Positions 35,632-44,315 of a DNA stretch of 60,974 bases are shown here, piece after piece. The position numbers were made by a program, and so were the translations under genes. The notes below the pieces were generated by a model that was not told where the DNA came from, did no database searches, and worked only from the letters and a program-made list of their open reading frames with translations. The first letter of the stretch is position 1; each line of letters begins with the position of its first letter. The DNA is taken from positions 1 through 60,974 of IMG/VR virus record IMGVR_UViG_3300047510_002148; one strand, 5' to 3'. This stretch comes from a virus.

Positions 35632-37325
35632 TGTCTGATACAAGTTACTTAGGAAATGCCAACCTTAAAAAAGTTGGTATTCCAATATCATTTAGTGAAG
35701 AACAAATTATAGAATACCAAAAGTGTTCTGAAGATCCTATTTACTTTATTGATAACTACTGTTACATCGTTACACTTGATCACGGTATACAACAGTTCAA
35801 ACTCTACGATTGTCAAAAGAAAAAAATACAAACCATTCATGATAACCGTCGAGTTATCATTATGGAATCTCGTCAGGCAGGAAAAACTACAACATCTGCC
35901 GCATACATTTTATGGTATACTTTGTTTCAAGCAGATAAGAATGTTGCGATTCTAGCAAACAAAGACAAGACAGCCAGAGAGATTCTTTCTCGTTATCAGT
36001 TGATGTACGAGAATTTACCTATATGGATGCAACAAGGTATTAAGACATGGAACAAAGGAGACATAGAACTAGAGAATGGTTCTAAAGTATTTACTGCTGC
36101 AACTACTGCGGCAGGTATTCGTTCCAAGTCAGTCAACCTTCTGTATATTGACGAGGCTGCAATCATTCCAAACAATATTGCAGACCAGTTCTTTACTTCT
36201 GTTTACCCTGTAGTTTCTGCTGGTAAGACAACAAAAATTCTAATTACTTCTACACCTCTTGGTTATAATCACTTTTGGAAGTTTTGGAATGATGCAGAAA
36301 ATGGCAGAAATGGTTTTGTACCTTTGTTCATTCCATATTGGGAAATACCAGGTCGTGATGATAAATGGGCAGCAGAACAACGAGGTGTTCTTGGAGAAGT
36401 AAAATATAATCAAGAAGTTTTATGTAAGTTTCTTGGTTCTGCACTTACACTTATTCGTGCAGATGCAATTGAACAAATGTCGTATAACACTCCAATATTA
36501 CAAGATGATGGCCTAGATGTATATGAGTATCCTGTCGTAGGTCAAAAAGATCAACACGGTAAAGTTTTAGTTAAACCTAGATCATATGTTCTTGTTGTTG
36601 ATACTGCACAAGGAGTAGGTGGAGATTATTCTGCATTTGTTGTGATAGATGTTACAGAAATACCATATAAATTAGTTGCCAAATATAGAAACAATAGTAT
36701 AGCTCCACTCGTATATCCATCTGTCATTTATAAAGTTGCATCTCAATATAATCAAGCTTATGTTTTACTTGAAGTAAATATGTCTGAACAAGTTGCACAC
36801 ATTTTATATACAGAATATGAGTATGAAAATATATTCTTTGTATCAAAAACTTCAAGAGGGCAACAAATAACTGGTGGTTTTGGTGGTTCAGGTAAGACAA
36901 GACTTGGAGTTCATACAGACAGAAAGATAAAACGTATAGGATGTTTTAACTTCAAGTCTTTAATTGAAGAGAAAAAACTATTAGTTTTTGACTCTGATGT
37001 TATATCAGAGATGTCAACTTTTATTGAAAAACGAGATTCATATGAGGCCGACGAAGGATATCATGACGATTTAGTTATGTGTCTAGTTCTTTTTGGATGG
37101 TTAACTACTAATCCATACTTTAAAGAAATAACTGATGTTAATTTAAGACAAGCAATCTATGAAGAAAAAATTAAACAGATCGAAGAAGAGATGTTACCTA
37201 TAGGATTTTTAAATGATGGACAACAAGAAGAGTTGATTGTAGAAGGTGGAGATGTTTGGGGCAATTACAATATGGCAGAAGAGAAAACTGCTTTGCCTCC
37301 AGGGTATTTATCGTCTAGATTGTAA
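35631..37325 (+). CDS. 17: Large terminase subunit gp17
   Basis: 564 residues (T4: 610). ATPase domain: Walker A SRQAGKT (80-86, the SRQxGKT form of T4), Walker B LLYIDEAA (D174, E175) and coupling motif LITSTPLG (204-211). Nuclease domain: VLVVDTAQGVGGDYSAF (D324, D332) and a C-terminal YHDDLVM carrying the remaining metal-binding Asp. gp17 is the packaging motor and headful nuclease. Its start overlaps the gp16 stop by one base (TAATG). No intron or inserted gene interrupts it, unlike in some T4-like phages. Confidence 0.97.
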   Translation: MSDTSYLGNANLKKVGIPISFSEEQIIEYQKCSEDPIYFIDNYCYIVTLDHGIQQFKLYDCQKKKIQTIHDNRRVIIMESRQAGKTTTSAAYILWYTLFQADKNVAILANKDKTAREILSRYQLMYENLPIWMQQGIKTWNKGDIELENGSKVFTAATTAAGIRSKSVNLLYIDEAAIIPNNIADQFFTSVYPVVSAGKTTKILITSTPLGYNHFWKFWNDAENGRNGFVPLFIPYWEIPGRDDKWAAEQRGVLGEVKYNQEVLCKFLGSALTLIRADAIEQMSYNTPILQDDGLDVYEYPVVGQKDQHGKVLVKPRSYVLVVDTAQGVGGDYSAFVVIDVTEIPYKLVAKYRNNSIAPLVYPSVIYKVASQYNQAYVLLEVNMSEQVAHILYTEYEYENIFFVSKTSRGQQITGGFGGSGKTRLGVHTDRKIKRIGCFNFKSLIEEKKLLVFDSDVISEMSTFIEKRDSYEADEGYHDDLVMCLVLFGWLTTNPYFKEITDVNLRQAIYEEKIKQIEEEMLPIGFLNDGQQEELIVEGGDVWGNYNMAEEKTALPPGYLSSRL

Positions 37326-37329
37326 AAAC

Positions 37330-37337
37330 ACTAAATA
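37330..37337 (+). promoter_or_regulatory. Late promoter element (ACTAAATA)
   Basis: CTAAATA form, as described for late promoters of cyanophages, 43 nt upstream of gene 18 and directly after gene 17. AAGGAG lies at the ribosome-site distance from the ATG. Confidence 0.5.
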
Positions 37338-37379
37338 CACAATAAAGAAAATTGATCCAAACAATATAAGGAGAAATCC

Positions 37380-39305
37380 ATGGCATTTCAATTATCAGCT
37401 GGCGTAAATGTATCAGAAATTGATCTGAGTACAGTTGTGCCTTCAATTGCCAGTTCTATTGGCGCATTTGCCGGGAAGTTTGCTTGGGGTCCAGCTAATG
37501 AAGTAGTTACTATTTCTGACGAGATTCGTTTAGTCGAAAGATTTGGTAAACCTACAAATGATAATTATGAATACTGGTTTTCAGCCGCAAATTTTCTAGC
37601 ATACTCAAACAATCTCAAAGTAGTTCGTTCAGTCGCATCAGATTCTTATAATTCAACTTCAAAAAATCCAATTGGTAATACAATTATTCAAGTTAATGGC
37701 ATAGATTATGAAGTTAATGTCAATACAATTATAACAATAGTAGGTGGTGAAGGAGAATCTAATGCAGCAATAAGAATTACAACTGATGCAAATGGTACTA
37801 TTAATACAGCTACTGTTATACAAGGCGGTTCATTTTTTGAATTACCTACAATAAATGCTGCTACTTTAACTGCTGCTTTAGGTGCAAATGGTGTAGGAGG
37901 CCTTATTGATTTAGAATTCGATAATATACAAATTGAAAATGAAATTGATTATCAATTAAATCATACATCTGGCGCAAATACTTATGGTGAATTTGCCGCA
38001 AAATATCCAGGTGTTTTGGGAAATTCTATTACTATAGAGATGGCAGATTCAAACACATTTACTGGTTGGGCATATGCATCTTTATTCACAGATGAACCAG
38101 CTACATCAGATTATGTTTCAAATTTAAGTGGTGCTAACGATGAATTACATATTGTAGTAGTTGATACAGGAGGTTCATTTAGTGGAACAGCAAATGCTGT
38201 ACTAGAAAGATTTGCGTTTGTATCTAAAGCAGCTGATGCTAAAAACCCAGATGGAACTTCAAATTATTACAAAGATGTTTTAAATAATCGTTCAAAATAT
38301 GTTTGGTGGTTATCGCACCCATTATCTACAACAAATTGGGGTGAAAATGCCACAACAGATTTTAATTTGTTAGAAGATGCAATTACAGTTTCACTTAGAG
38401 GTGGTGCAGATGGAGATGTAAATGAAAGTTATATAGCAAATTCATACTCACAAGTTTCCAATCCTGACTCTGTAGACATATCTTTAATTATTGCTGGTCC
38501 TGCTGGAAATACTGTCGCATCTCAGATTATTGATATTGCAGAAGATCGCAAAGATTGTGTTGCATTTATATCACCATTAAAAGCTGATGTTGTAGATAAT
38601 TACGGATCAGAATCAACTGATGTATTATTATATCGTAATACAACATTAAACAAATCTTCTTCATTTGCAGTGATGGATTCTGGTTGGAAATATCAGTACG
38701 ACAAGTACAATGATACTTATCGTTGGGTTCCACTTAATGCTGACATTGCAGGTCTGTGTGCAAGAACAGATTTAGAAAGAGATCCTTGGTATTCACCTGC
38801 AGGTTCAAATAGAGGCATAATTAAAAATATCATTAAACTTTCTTGGAATCCAACTAAGGCTGAAAGAGATGATCTATATGTCAAAGGTATTAATCCTGTA
38901 GTTAGTTTCCCAGGCGAAGGCACAATGTTATTTGGAGACAAAACTCTTCTTGCCAGACCAAGTGCATTTGATCGTATCAATGTTCGTAGACTCTTTATTG
39001 TACTTGAAAAAGCAATTGCAAGAGCTGCTCGTTCTTCATTGTTTGAATTTAATGATCAATTCACAAGAGCACAATTTGTAAACTTAGTTGAACCATATCT
39101 TCGTGATGTTCAAGGACGTCGTGGTATTAGTGACTTCAGAGTTGTATGCGATGAAACAAATAATACAGCCGAAGTAATTGATCGCAATGAATTTATTGGC
39201 GACATTTACATTAAACCTGCTCGTTCAATCAACTTTATTCAACTTAACTTTATTGCAGTAAGAACTGGAGTAAGATTTGAAGAAATAGTTGGTCGTTTTG
39301 GTTAA
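37380..39305 (+). CDS. 18: Tail sheath protein gp18
   Basis: 641 residues (T4: 659). N-terminus FQLSAGVNVSEIDLSTVVP and SIGAFAGKFAWGPANEV, mid-part GENATTDFNLLED, and the conserved C-terminal sheath core: RRLFIVLEKAIARAARSSLF, FNDQFTRAQFVNLVEPYLRD, NEFIGDIYIKPARSINFIQL and NFIAVRTGVRFEEIVGRFG. gp18 hexamers stack to form the contractile sheath. It carries a GG(E)GESNAAIRITTDANGTIN beta insert near residue 120, resembling the Gly-rich beta units in baseplate proteins here. Confidence 0.95.
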   Translation: MAFQLSAGVNVSEIDLSTVVPSIASSIGAFAGKFAWGPANEVVTISDEIRLVERFGKPTNDNYEYWFSAANFLAYSNNLKVVRSVASDSYNSTSKNPIGNTIIQVNGIDYEVNVNTIITIVGGEGESNAAIRITTDANGTINTATVIQGGSFFELPTINAATLTAALGANGVGGLIDLEFDNIQIENEIDYQLNHTSGANTYGEFAAKYPGVLGNSITIEMADSNTFTGWAYASLFTDEPATSDYVSNLSGANDELHIVVVDTGGSFSGTANAVLERFAFVSKAADAKNPDGTSNYYKDVLNNRSKYVWWLSHPLSTTNWGENATTDFNLLEDAITVSLRGGADGDVNESYIANSYSQVSNPDSVDISLIIAGPAGNTVASQIIDIAEDRKDCVAFISPLKADVVDNYGSESTDVLLYRNTTLNKSSSFAVMDSGWKYQYDKYNDTYRWVPLNADIAGLCARTDLERDPWYSPAGSNRGIIKNIIKLSWNPTKAERDDLYVKGINPVVSFPGEGTMLFGDKTLLARPSAFDRINVRRLFIVLEKAIARAARSSLFEFNDQFTRAQFVNLVEPYLRDVQGRRGISDFRVVCDETNNTAEVIDRNEFIGDIYIKPARSINFIQLNFIAVRTGVRFEEIVGRFG

Positions 39306-39311
39306 TAAATA
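39304..39311 (+). promoter_or_regulatory. Late promoter-like element (AATAAATA)
   Basis: Seven of eight positions match TATAAATA, between genes 18 and 19, with ACAGGAG upstream of the ATG at 39332. It overlaps the gene 18 stop codon. Confidence 0.4.
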
Positions 39312-39331
39312 GAAAAACAGGAGATAATTAA

Positions 39332-39877
39332 ATGGCATTTTCAGTAAACGAATTTAGATCACAAATGACTGGAGACGGAGCCCGTCCCAATCTATTTGAA
39401 GTATCCATGCCGTTTCCTGTATTCTCACTACCAGGAAACGCACAACAAAAACTAACATTCATGTGTAAGACAGCACAACTACCAGGATCAACTCTTGGTG
39501 TTGTGCCAGTTCAATACTTTGGTAGAGAATTAAAGTTTGTAGGTAATAGATCATTTGTAGATTGGACAATTACAATTATTAACGACGAAGATTTTATCAT
39601 TCGTAACGCTTTTGAAAGATGGATGAACGCCCTAAATACTCATAGTACTAATGTAAGAAGTCCAATTGCATTAACACCATTAGGTTATAGTGTTGATGGA
39701 GATGTTACTCAGTTTGGTAAAGCTGGTAATGTTCTGAAGAAGTATAAATTTATAGGTCTATTCCCATCAGATATCACTCCAATTGATGTTGATTGGGGTG
39801 CAAATGATACAATTGAAGAGTTCTCTGTAACTCTGTCTTATCAGTGGTGGGAATCTGTAGAGACTGGTGTAGTGTAA
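39332..39877 (+). CDS. 19: Tail tube protein gp19
   Basis: 181 residues (T4: 163). Family phrases: FSVNEFRSQMTGDGARPNLF, FEVSMPFPVF, TFMCKTAQLPGSTLGVVPVQ, YFGRELKFVGNRSFVDWTIT and IINDEDFIIRNAFERWMNAL. gp19 polymerises inside the sheath and forms the DNA channel. Strong expression is expected: the ribosome site is ACAGGAG, and a strong terminator begins at its stop codon. Confidence 0.95.
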   Translation: MAFSVNEFRSQMTGDGARPNLFEVSMPFPVFSLPGNAQQKLTFMCKTAQLPGSTLGVVPVQYFGRELKFVGNRSFVDWTITIINDEDFIIRNAFERWMNALNTHSTNVRSPIALTPLGYSVDGDVTQFGKAGNVLKKYKFIGLFPSDITPIDVDWGANDTIEEFSVTLSYQWWESVETGVV

Positions 39878-39908
39878 TAGGTGGGGGTAACCCCACCTAT
39901 TATTTTTT
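39876..39908 (+). terminator. Rho-independent terminator after gene 19
   Basis: Perfect 11-bp stem AATAGGTGGGG / CCCCACCTATT with a GTAA (GNRA) tetraloop, followed by ATTTTTTTA. It begins inside the gene 19 stop codon and separates gene 19 from the homing endonuclease and gene 20. Confidence 0.9.
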
Positions 39909-39928
39909 TATAGGATGAAAGACACCGT

Positions 39929-40573
39929 ATGGCATTATATTTACTAGTCAAAGAACATGTAGATACAGGTATGAAATACTTGTGTAAACATGTTGCATCT
40001 TCATTTTCTGAATGTGAAAAATATACTGGTTCTGGAATATATTGGAAAAGACATTTAAAGCAACATGGTAATAATGTTAAAACCACTTGTCTTTTTGTAA
40101 CTGAAAATGAAAAAGAATTTCGTGAAATTGCCAAAAAATATTCTTTAAAATTTAATGTTACACAATCTAAAGAATGGGCAAATTTATGTGATGAAGAAGG
40201 ACAAGGTGGACATACTGTTATTGATAAAGAAAAACATGGTAAATTAATGGAACAAATCCATAAAAAAACAGAAGTCAAACAAAAAGTTAAAAAACATTTA
40301 GATGATATTAGATTTTGGACTCAACCTTTAGCTGCACAAGCCGCAAAAGAAAAATTAACAGGTGTTCTTAAAACAGAAGAACACAAACAAAAAATGCGTG
40401 GTAAAAGACCTCATGTAAATCAATCTGGTAGTAAAAACAATAATTCTAAAAAAATAGAAACTCCATTTGGTATTTTTGGTAGTATTAGTGAAGCCTCACG
40501 CCAAATTGAAGGTTATACATATATGATGATATGGTGTAGATTGCAAAATAATAAAGAATGGAGATACATCTGA
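39929..40573 (+). CDS. Freestanding homing endonuclease-like protein (GIY-YIG-like N-terminus, NUMOD motifs)
   Basis: 214 residues. The N-terminus (YLLVKEHVDTGMKYLCKH ... YTGSGIYWKRHLKQHG) resembles the phage family in which the GIY-YIG motif is degenerate and TGxKYLxK and YxGSGxYWxRHLKxHG are conserved. FREIAKKYSLKFNVTQSKEW then NLCDEEGQGG continues that pattern. Residues 147-161 (LKTEEHKQKMRGKRPH) look like a NUMOD3 DNA-binding motif, and 178-214 (ETPFGIFGSISEASRQIEGY) like NUMOD1. It sits between a terminator and the portal gene. Its last codons contain the gene 20 ribosome site (GGAGA at 40560), and its TGA overlaps the gene 20 ATG. Codons are AT-rich, unlike those of flanking genes 19 and 20. 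Activity is unproven. Confidence 0.75.
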   Translation: MALYLLVKEHVDTGMKYLCKHVASSFSECEKYTGSGIYWKRHLKQHGNNVKTTCLFVTENEKEFREIAKKYSLKFNVTQSKEWANLCDEEGQGGHTVIDKEKHGKLMEQIHKKTEVKQKVKKHLDDIRFWTQPLAAQAAKEKLTGVLKTEEHKQKMRGKRPHVNQSGSKNNNSKKIETPFGIFGSISEASRQIEGYTYMMIWCRLQNNKEWRYI

Positions 40574-42222
40574 TGGCAATTCGGCTTTTTGGTTTCAATA
40601 TAGGCAAAAAAGATGTTGTTCAGGAACAACCACCTGAGCAAAAAACTTTTGCACTTCCAACATCTGCACTTGATGATGGTGCAGTTACTATCACTCAAAA
40701 TGCTTACTATGGCACATATGTAGATTTAGAAGGCGCAGTTCGTAATGAATTAGAATTGATCACTCGTTATCGTGAGATGGCAAATCATCCAGAATTGGAA
40801 CAGGCCATTGATGATATTGTAAATGAATCTATAACACATGATGAATCAGGTGAAGTTGTGTCTATTAACATGGACAAACTAAAACAACCACAGACAATTA
40901 AAAAGAAAATTGAAGAAGAGTTTGAAAATATTTTAACTCTTTTAAATTTCAATAATTTGGCAGATGATCTTTTCAAGAGATGGTACATTGACGGTAGAAT
41001 ATACTATCATGTTCTAGTTGATGATACTAATCCAAAAGAAGGCATACAAGAATTAAGATATATTGATCCACGAAAGATCAGAAAAGTTCGTGAGATTCAA
41101 AAAGAAAAAGATCCTAAAACTGGTGCTATGGTAATTAAATCTATAGCAGAATACTATGTATACAATGATCGTGGTACAACAACACAAACTTATACCGCAC
41201 AAGTAAATGCTGGTGTAAGAATTGCACCAGATTCAATTATTAATGTGAACTCTGGGTTGATGGATGCAAAGAATACTTTTGTTATTTCTTATTTGCACAA
41301 GGCTATTAAACCACTCAATCAGTTACGAATGATTGAAGATGCAGTTGTAATCTACAGACTTTCAAGAGCACCAGAACGCCGTGTATTCTATATTGATGTA
41401 GGTAATTTACCAAAAGGTAAAGCAGAACAGTACCTTCGTGATATTATGATCAAATATCGTAACAAGATGGTATATGATGCCAACACTGGTGAGTTGCGTG
41501 ATGATCGTAAACACATGTCAATGCTTGAAGACTTTTGGTTGCCACGAAGAGAAGGTGGTAAAGGTACAGAGATTACTACACTTCCAGCAGGACAAAATCT
41601 TGGCCAAATAGAAGATGTAGATTACTTCCGTAAAAAATTATTGCAGTCTTTAAATGTACCTTATTCTAGAATGGATCAAACACAAGGTGGTGGTTTTGCA
41701 TCACTTGGCAGATCAACAGAAGTAACTAGAGATGAATTAAAATTTGCCAAATTTATCAATAGACTTCGTAATAAGTTCTCACAGATTTTTGATAATGCTT
41801 TAAAAACACAATTAGTTTTAAAAGGCATTTGTACTAAAGAAGAATGGGAAAAATTTAAAGAAGACATTTATTATGACTTCAAGAAAGATAATAATTTTAC
41901 AGAATTAAGAGAAGCAGAACTTCTTCGTGAAAGAGTACAGACACTTACCATGTTAGAACCATTTGTTGGTAAATATTTTTCACAAACATGGATTAAAAAG
42001 AATGTTCTTCGTATGACACAAGAAGAAGTTGATGAGATGGAAAAAGAAATACAAGAAGATGGCTCTGCTGAACAATATGAACAAATGCAACAACAACAAA
42101 ATGGTGGTATGATACCTCAACCACCAGTAGATAATGTAACAGAACAAGATCAACAACAAGAATCTATGACACCAGAATTAGATGCTCAAGTTGACAAGTA
42201 TACTAATATAAATAGAAAATAA
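40573..42222 (+). CDS. 20: Portal protein gp20
   Basis: 549 residues (T4: 524). I choose the ATG at 40573 rather than the in-frame ATG at 40558. GGAGA lies 8 nt ahead of 40573, and MAIRLFGF is the usual start in marine T4-like portals. Conserved stretches: YYGTYVDLEGAVRNELELIT, RYREMANHPELEQAIDDIVN, LQELRYIDPRKIRKVRE-like ELRYIDPRKIRKVREIQ, APERRVFYIDVGNLPKGKAE, YDANTGELRDDRKHMSMLED and WLPRREGGKGTEITTLPAGQ. The dodecameric portal is the DNA entry and the nucleus of prohead assembly. The Gln-rich C-terminus varies in the family. A late promoter lies in its 3' end. Confidence 0.97.
   Translation: MAIRLFGFNIGKKDVVQEQPPEQKTFALPTSALDDGAVTITQNAYYGTYVDLEGAVRNELELITRYREMANHPELEQAIDDIVNESITHDESGEVVSINMDKLKQPQTIKKKIEEEFENILTLLNFNNLADDLFKRWYIDGRIYYHVLVDDTNPKEGIQELRYIDPRKIRKVREIQKEKDPKTGAMVIKSIAEYYVYNDRGTTTQTYTAQVNAGVRIAPDSIINVNSGLMDAKNTFVISYLHKAIKPLNQLRMIEDAVVIYRLSRAPERRVFYIDVGNLPKGKAEQYLRDIMIKYRNKMVYDANTGELRDDRKHMSMLEDFWLPRREGGKGTEITTLPAGQNLGQIEDVDYFRKKLLQSLNVPYSRMDQTQGGGFASLGRSTEVTRDELKFAKFINRLRNKFSQIFDNALKTQLVLKGICTKEEWEKFKEDIYYDFKKDNNFTELREAELLRERVQTLTMLEPFVGKYFSQTWIKKNVLRMTQEEVDEMEKEIQEDGSAEQYEQMQQQQNGGMIPQPPVDNVTEQDQQQESMTPELDAQVDKYTNINRK
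42207..42214 (+). promoter_or_regulatory. T4-type late promoter (TATAAATA)
   Basis: Exact TATAAATA inside the last codons of gene 20, 25 nt upstream of the next ATG (42239), with AAAGGAG between. It probably drives the prohead core genes. Confidence 0.65.
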
Positions 42223-42238
42223 TTTAAAGGAGTTTAAC

Positions 42239-42637
42239 ATGTCTCAAATTAAAGATTTTATTGAACAGTTAGCAGCAGGAGACAATGTTGCAGCTAAAGA
42301 ATCAATTAATAATGCTCTTTCAACAAAAGCATTTGAATCATTAGATGCATTTAAAAAAGAAATTGCATCAACATTATTCAACAACGGTCAAGAAAAAGTA
42401 GAAGTACAAGATACTGCTGATACTCCTATTGAAGATGAAGAGACTGTTACTCAAGAAGAAGTAGAACAGATTGATGAACTTTCAAATGAAACTTTAAAAT
42501 CTTATGCTGGAAAAGTAGTTGACAAAACTAGAACAATGCCACAAGGTGCAAAGAAACAAAAACATTTAGCTGGTTTTGGAAAAGCAATGGATAAGATGCA
42601 AGGTCGTTTACACAGAGACCTTGATCGTATGCCTTAA
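42239..42637 (+). CDS. Prohead core protein candidate at the gene 67 position
   Basis: 132 residues in the place where T4 has gene 67 (after 20). It begins SQIKDFIEQLAAGDNVAAKE, is Glu-rich in the middle (EDEETVTQEEVEQIDEL) and ends in a basic amphipathic helix (KKQKHLAGFGKAMDKMQGRL). The acidic-then-basic layout is typical of internal scaffolding proteins. The IDELSNETLKSYAGKVVDK stretch resembles a recurring motif of marine phage core proteins. Unlike its neighbours it shows few (L/I)xE-A/G/S protease sites. Confidence 0.65.
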   Translation: MSQIKDFIEQLAAGDNVAAKESINNALSTKAFESLDAFKKEIASTLFNNGQEKVEVQDTADTPIEDEETVTQEEVEQIDELSNETLKSYAGKVVDKTRTMPQGAKKQKHLAGFGKAMDKMQGRLHRDLDRMP

Positions 42638-42646
42638 AGAAATAAC

Positions 42647-43495
42647 ATGAAATCATTAACAGAATTTAAACAACCAATTATAGAAGAAGAATCAGACTAC
42701 GCAAAGTTTGATATGCTTGTTCGTGCTGGGCTTGCAAACAAAGCACAGTTACAAAGAATTCATAAGATTCTTGACAAAATGAAAGAAGATAGACCTGTAT
42801 TCAACAATGCAGATAGAATGATTCTTCAAAATCTTTTTAATAAAATGGTTGATTTAATTTCTAATAATAAACAAATATTTCAACAAACTCGCCGTGCTGT
42901 TCGTGAAGAATTAGAAGAAAGTATGCTAGATACTTCTGATTATAAAACAACTAAGTCAGGTAAAAAATATAAAGCACATAGAATTAAAATTGGTGATGAA
43001 CAGTATGGTAGAGAAGAAGACGAACAACAAAAAGAAGAAGTAGAAGTTTTACATAAAGTAGAACTAGATGAGTCACTATCTCAAATAGAACCACCTTTTG
43101 TTTTAGTTCTCAAAAGAAAAGCAATTAGATTGTTTCCAAATGATACAAGAATAGCATTATACTACAGTGATAAAATTAATAAGTATTTTAGTGTTCCTTA
43201 TTCTACAGATAAAAATCTTGATGCACCAGTTCAGGCTGAAAGTGTAGAAAATGTTGAGTTAGAAGAAGCAGTAATGGATCAATTGCATAAGATAGTTGCA
43301 GATAAACAAAAACAAAGAGTTAAATTTGGTAATGGTCAATCTCAATCAGTTGATCACTATACTGCATCGGCAATTACACAAGTTCATAAAGCATTGAACG
43401 ATGATAACAAAAAGAAGTTTGCAGATATGGTTCATAAATCACCTGCACATTTGGCAAAAGCAGCAGACTTTGCATTTAGTAAAGTTAAAAAATGA
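42647..43495 (+). CDS. Prohead core/internal protein
   Basis: 282 residues. A conserved N-terminal helical part (SDYAKFDMLVRAGLANKAQL, ADRMILQNLFNKMVDLISNN, QIFQQTRRAVREELEES) appears in many marine T4-like phages at this locus. A basic linker (TTKSGKKYKAHRIKIG) follows, then a small beta segment and a helical C-terminus. Candidate gp21 cleavage sites of the form (L/I)xE-(A/G/S) are LEE-S (about residue 90), LDE-S and LEE-A. It is likely an internal or scaffold component processed during prohead maturation; not homologous enough to T4 gp68 to name. The stop overlaps the next ATG (ATGA). Confidence 0.65.
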   Translation: MKSLTEFKQPIIEEESDYAKFDMLVRAGLANKAQLQRIHKILDKMKEDRPVFNNADRMILQNLFNKMVDLISNNKQIFQQTRRAVREELEESMLDTSDYKTTKSGKKYKAHRIKIGDEQYGREEDEQQKEEVEVLHKVELDESLSQIEPPFVLVLKRKAIRLFPNDTRIALYYSDKINKYFSVPYSTDKNLDAPVQAESVENVELEEAVMDQLHKIVADKQKQRVKFGNGQSQSVDHYTASAITQVHKALNDDNKKKFADMVHKSPAHLAKAADFAFSKVKK

Positions 43496-43947
43496 AATTT
43501 ATAGATTTTATTTTAAATAATAAATTACAAGAAGCAAAAGATGATATTAGAAATCATCTAAATGAAATATTGAAAAAAAGATTAGCAGAAGCAAAAAGAT
43601 ATATTGCAGCTGATATCTTTGAAGAAGTTGAAACTATAGTTGAAGCTGCACCAAAAAGAAATCCAAACATTGTTAAAATGGGTAGAGTGCAAAGAATTCG
43701 TAGAAGAATTCGTAGGAATGCTAAAGGTAGAATTGTTGTACAAAAAAATGCTAGAAGATCAAGTATTAAAGGTTTTAGAATAGCAGGTAAAGGTAATACA
43801 ATTAAAAGAATACCTACTATTGAAAGATTAAGAAAAGCAAGACTGTTAAAACGATCATGGAAAACAACAAGGAGAGCAAAAATACGCAGGACATTAATGA
43901 AGAGAAAGATGTCTATGCGTAGAAGAGCCTCGATAGGATTAAGGTAA
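43492..43947 (+). CDS. gp68-like core protein fused to an Arg-rich basic tail
   Basis: 151 residues. Residues 1-51 form an amphipathic helix of prohead-core type (AKDDIRNHLNEILKKRLAEA, KRYIAADIFEE). Residues 54-151 are extremely basic, rich in Arg and Lys (RVQRIRRRIRRNAKGRIVV, RRAKIRRTLMKRKMSMRRRA), with hardly any acid. Three sites match the T4 prohead protease consensus (L/I)xE-A: LQE-A (after residue 14), LAE-A (after 33) and IVE-A (after 51). The last falls exactly at the junction, so gp21 could release a basic peptide of about 100 residues inside the head. It is translated with the preceding gene through a 4-nt overlap. Confidence 0.75.
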   Translation: MKFIDFILNNKLQEAKDDIRNHLNEILKKRLAEAKRYIAADIFEEVETIVEAAPKRNPNIVKMGRVQRIRRRIRRNAKGRIVVQKNARRSSIKGFRIAGKGNTIKRIPTIERLRKARLLKRSWKTTRRAKIRRTLMKRKMSMRRRASIGLR

Positions 43948-43948
43948 A

Positions 43949-44314
43949 ATGGCATACGAAATTTTAAATGCTCTTAGAGCTAAATCTACAATTAGAGTTA
44001 CAGGTAATTCTGCAACTACTATTACACTCTCACAATTGGCAGCAAGTCCAGCTGAAACTGTAACTGAAGCTGCTATCGCACAAGTCTCTGCAACAACAGA
44101 TGGTGTTTGGAGAGTATACAGAGGCGATAACACTAGTGGAGAATTGATCTTAGAATTATTGAACACAACACATTTTGTTCTTTATGAATATGATATTTCT
44201 TTTGCCAATAGTGCTACATCAAATGTTCATATTACCAATTCTGGTTCAGGTGGAACATTAATTATACAATTGGCAAAAACAGCAACATACAGCCCATCAC
44301 TAACAGGAATGTAA
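43949..44314 (+). CDS. Small beta-rich head-locus protein, possible capsid decoration
   Basis: 121 residues: AYEILNALRAKSTIRVTGNS, TITLSQLAASPAETVTEAAI, VWRVYRGDNTSGELILELLN, TLIIQLAKTATYSPSLTGM. It is a compact beta-sandwich-like sequence. Similar proteins (xIxVTGNxTxTxxLxxL...W.V.R) occur among head genes of marine T4-like phages. T4 has no counterpart between 68 and 21. Its position among head genes suggests a decoration or accessory capsid protein, but this is inferred. It starts one base after the previous stop. Confidence 0.65.
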   Translation: MAYEILNALRAKSTIRVTGNSATTITLSQLAASPAETVTEAAIAQVSATTDGVWRVYRGDNTSGELILELLNTTHFVLYEYDISFANSATSNVHITNSGSGGTLIIQLAKTATYSPSLTGM

Positions 44315-44315
44315 A

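Noticed and set aside
40558-40573. Upstream ATG at 40558 as the start of the portal gene.
   Set aside because: GGAGA at 40560 gives good spacing only for the ATG at 40573, and portals of this group begin MAIRLFGF.
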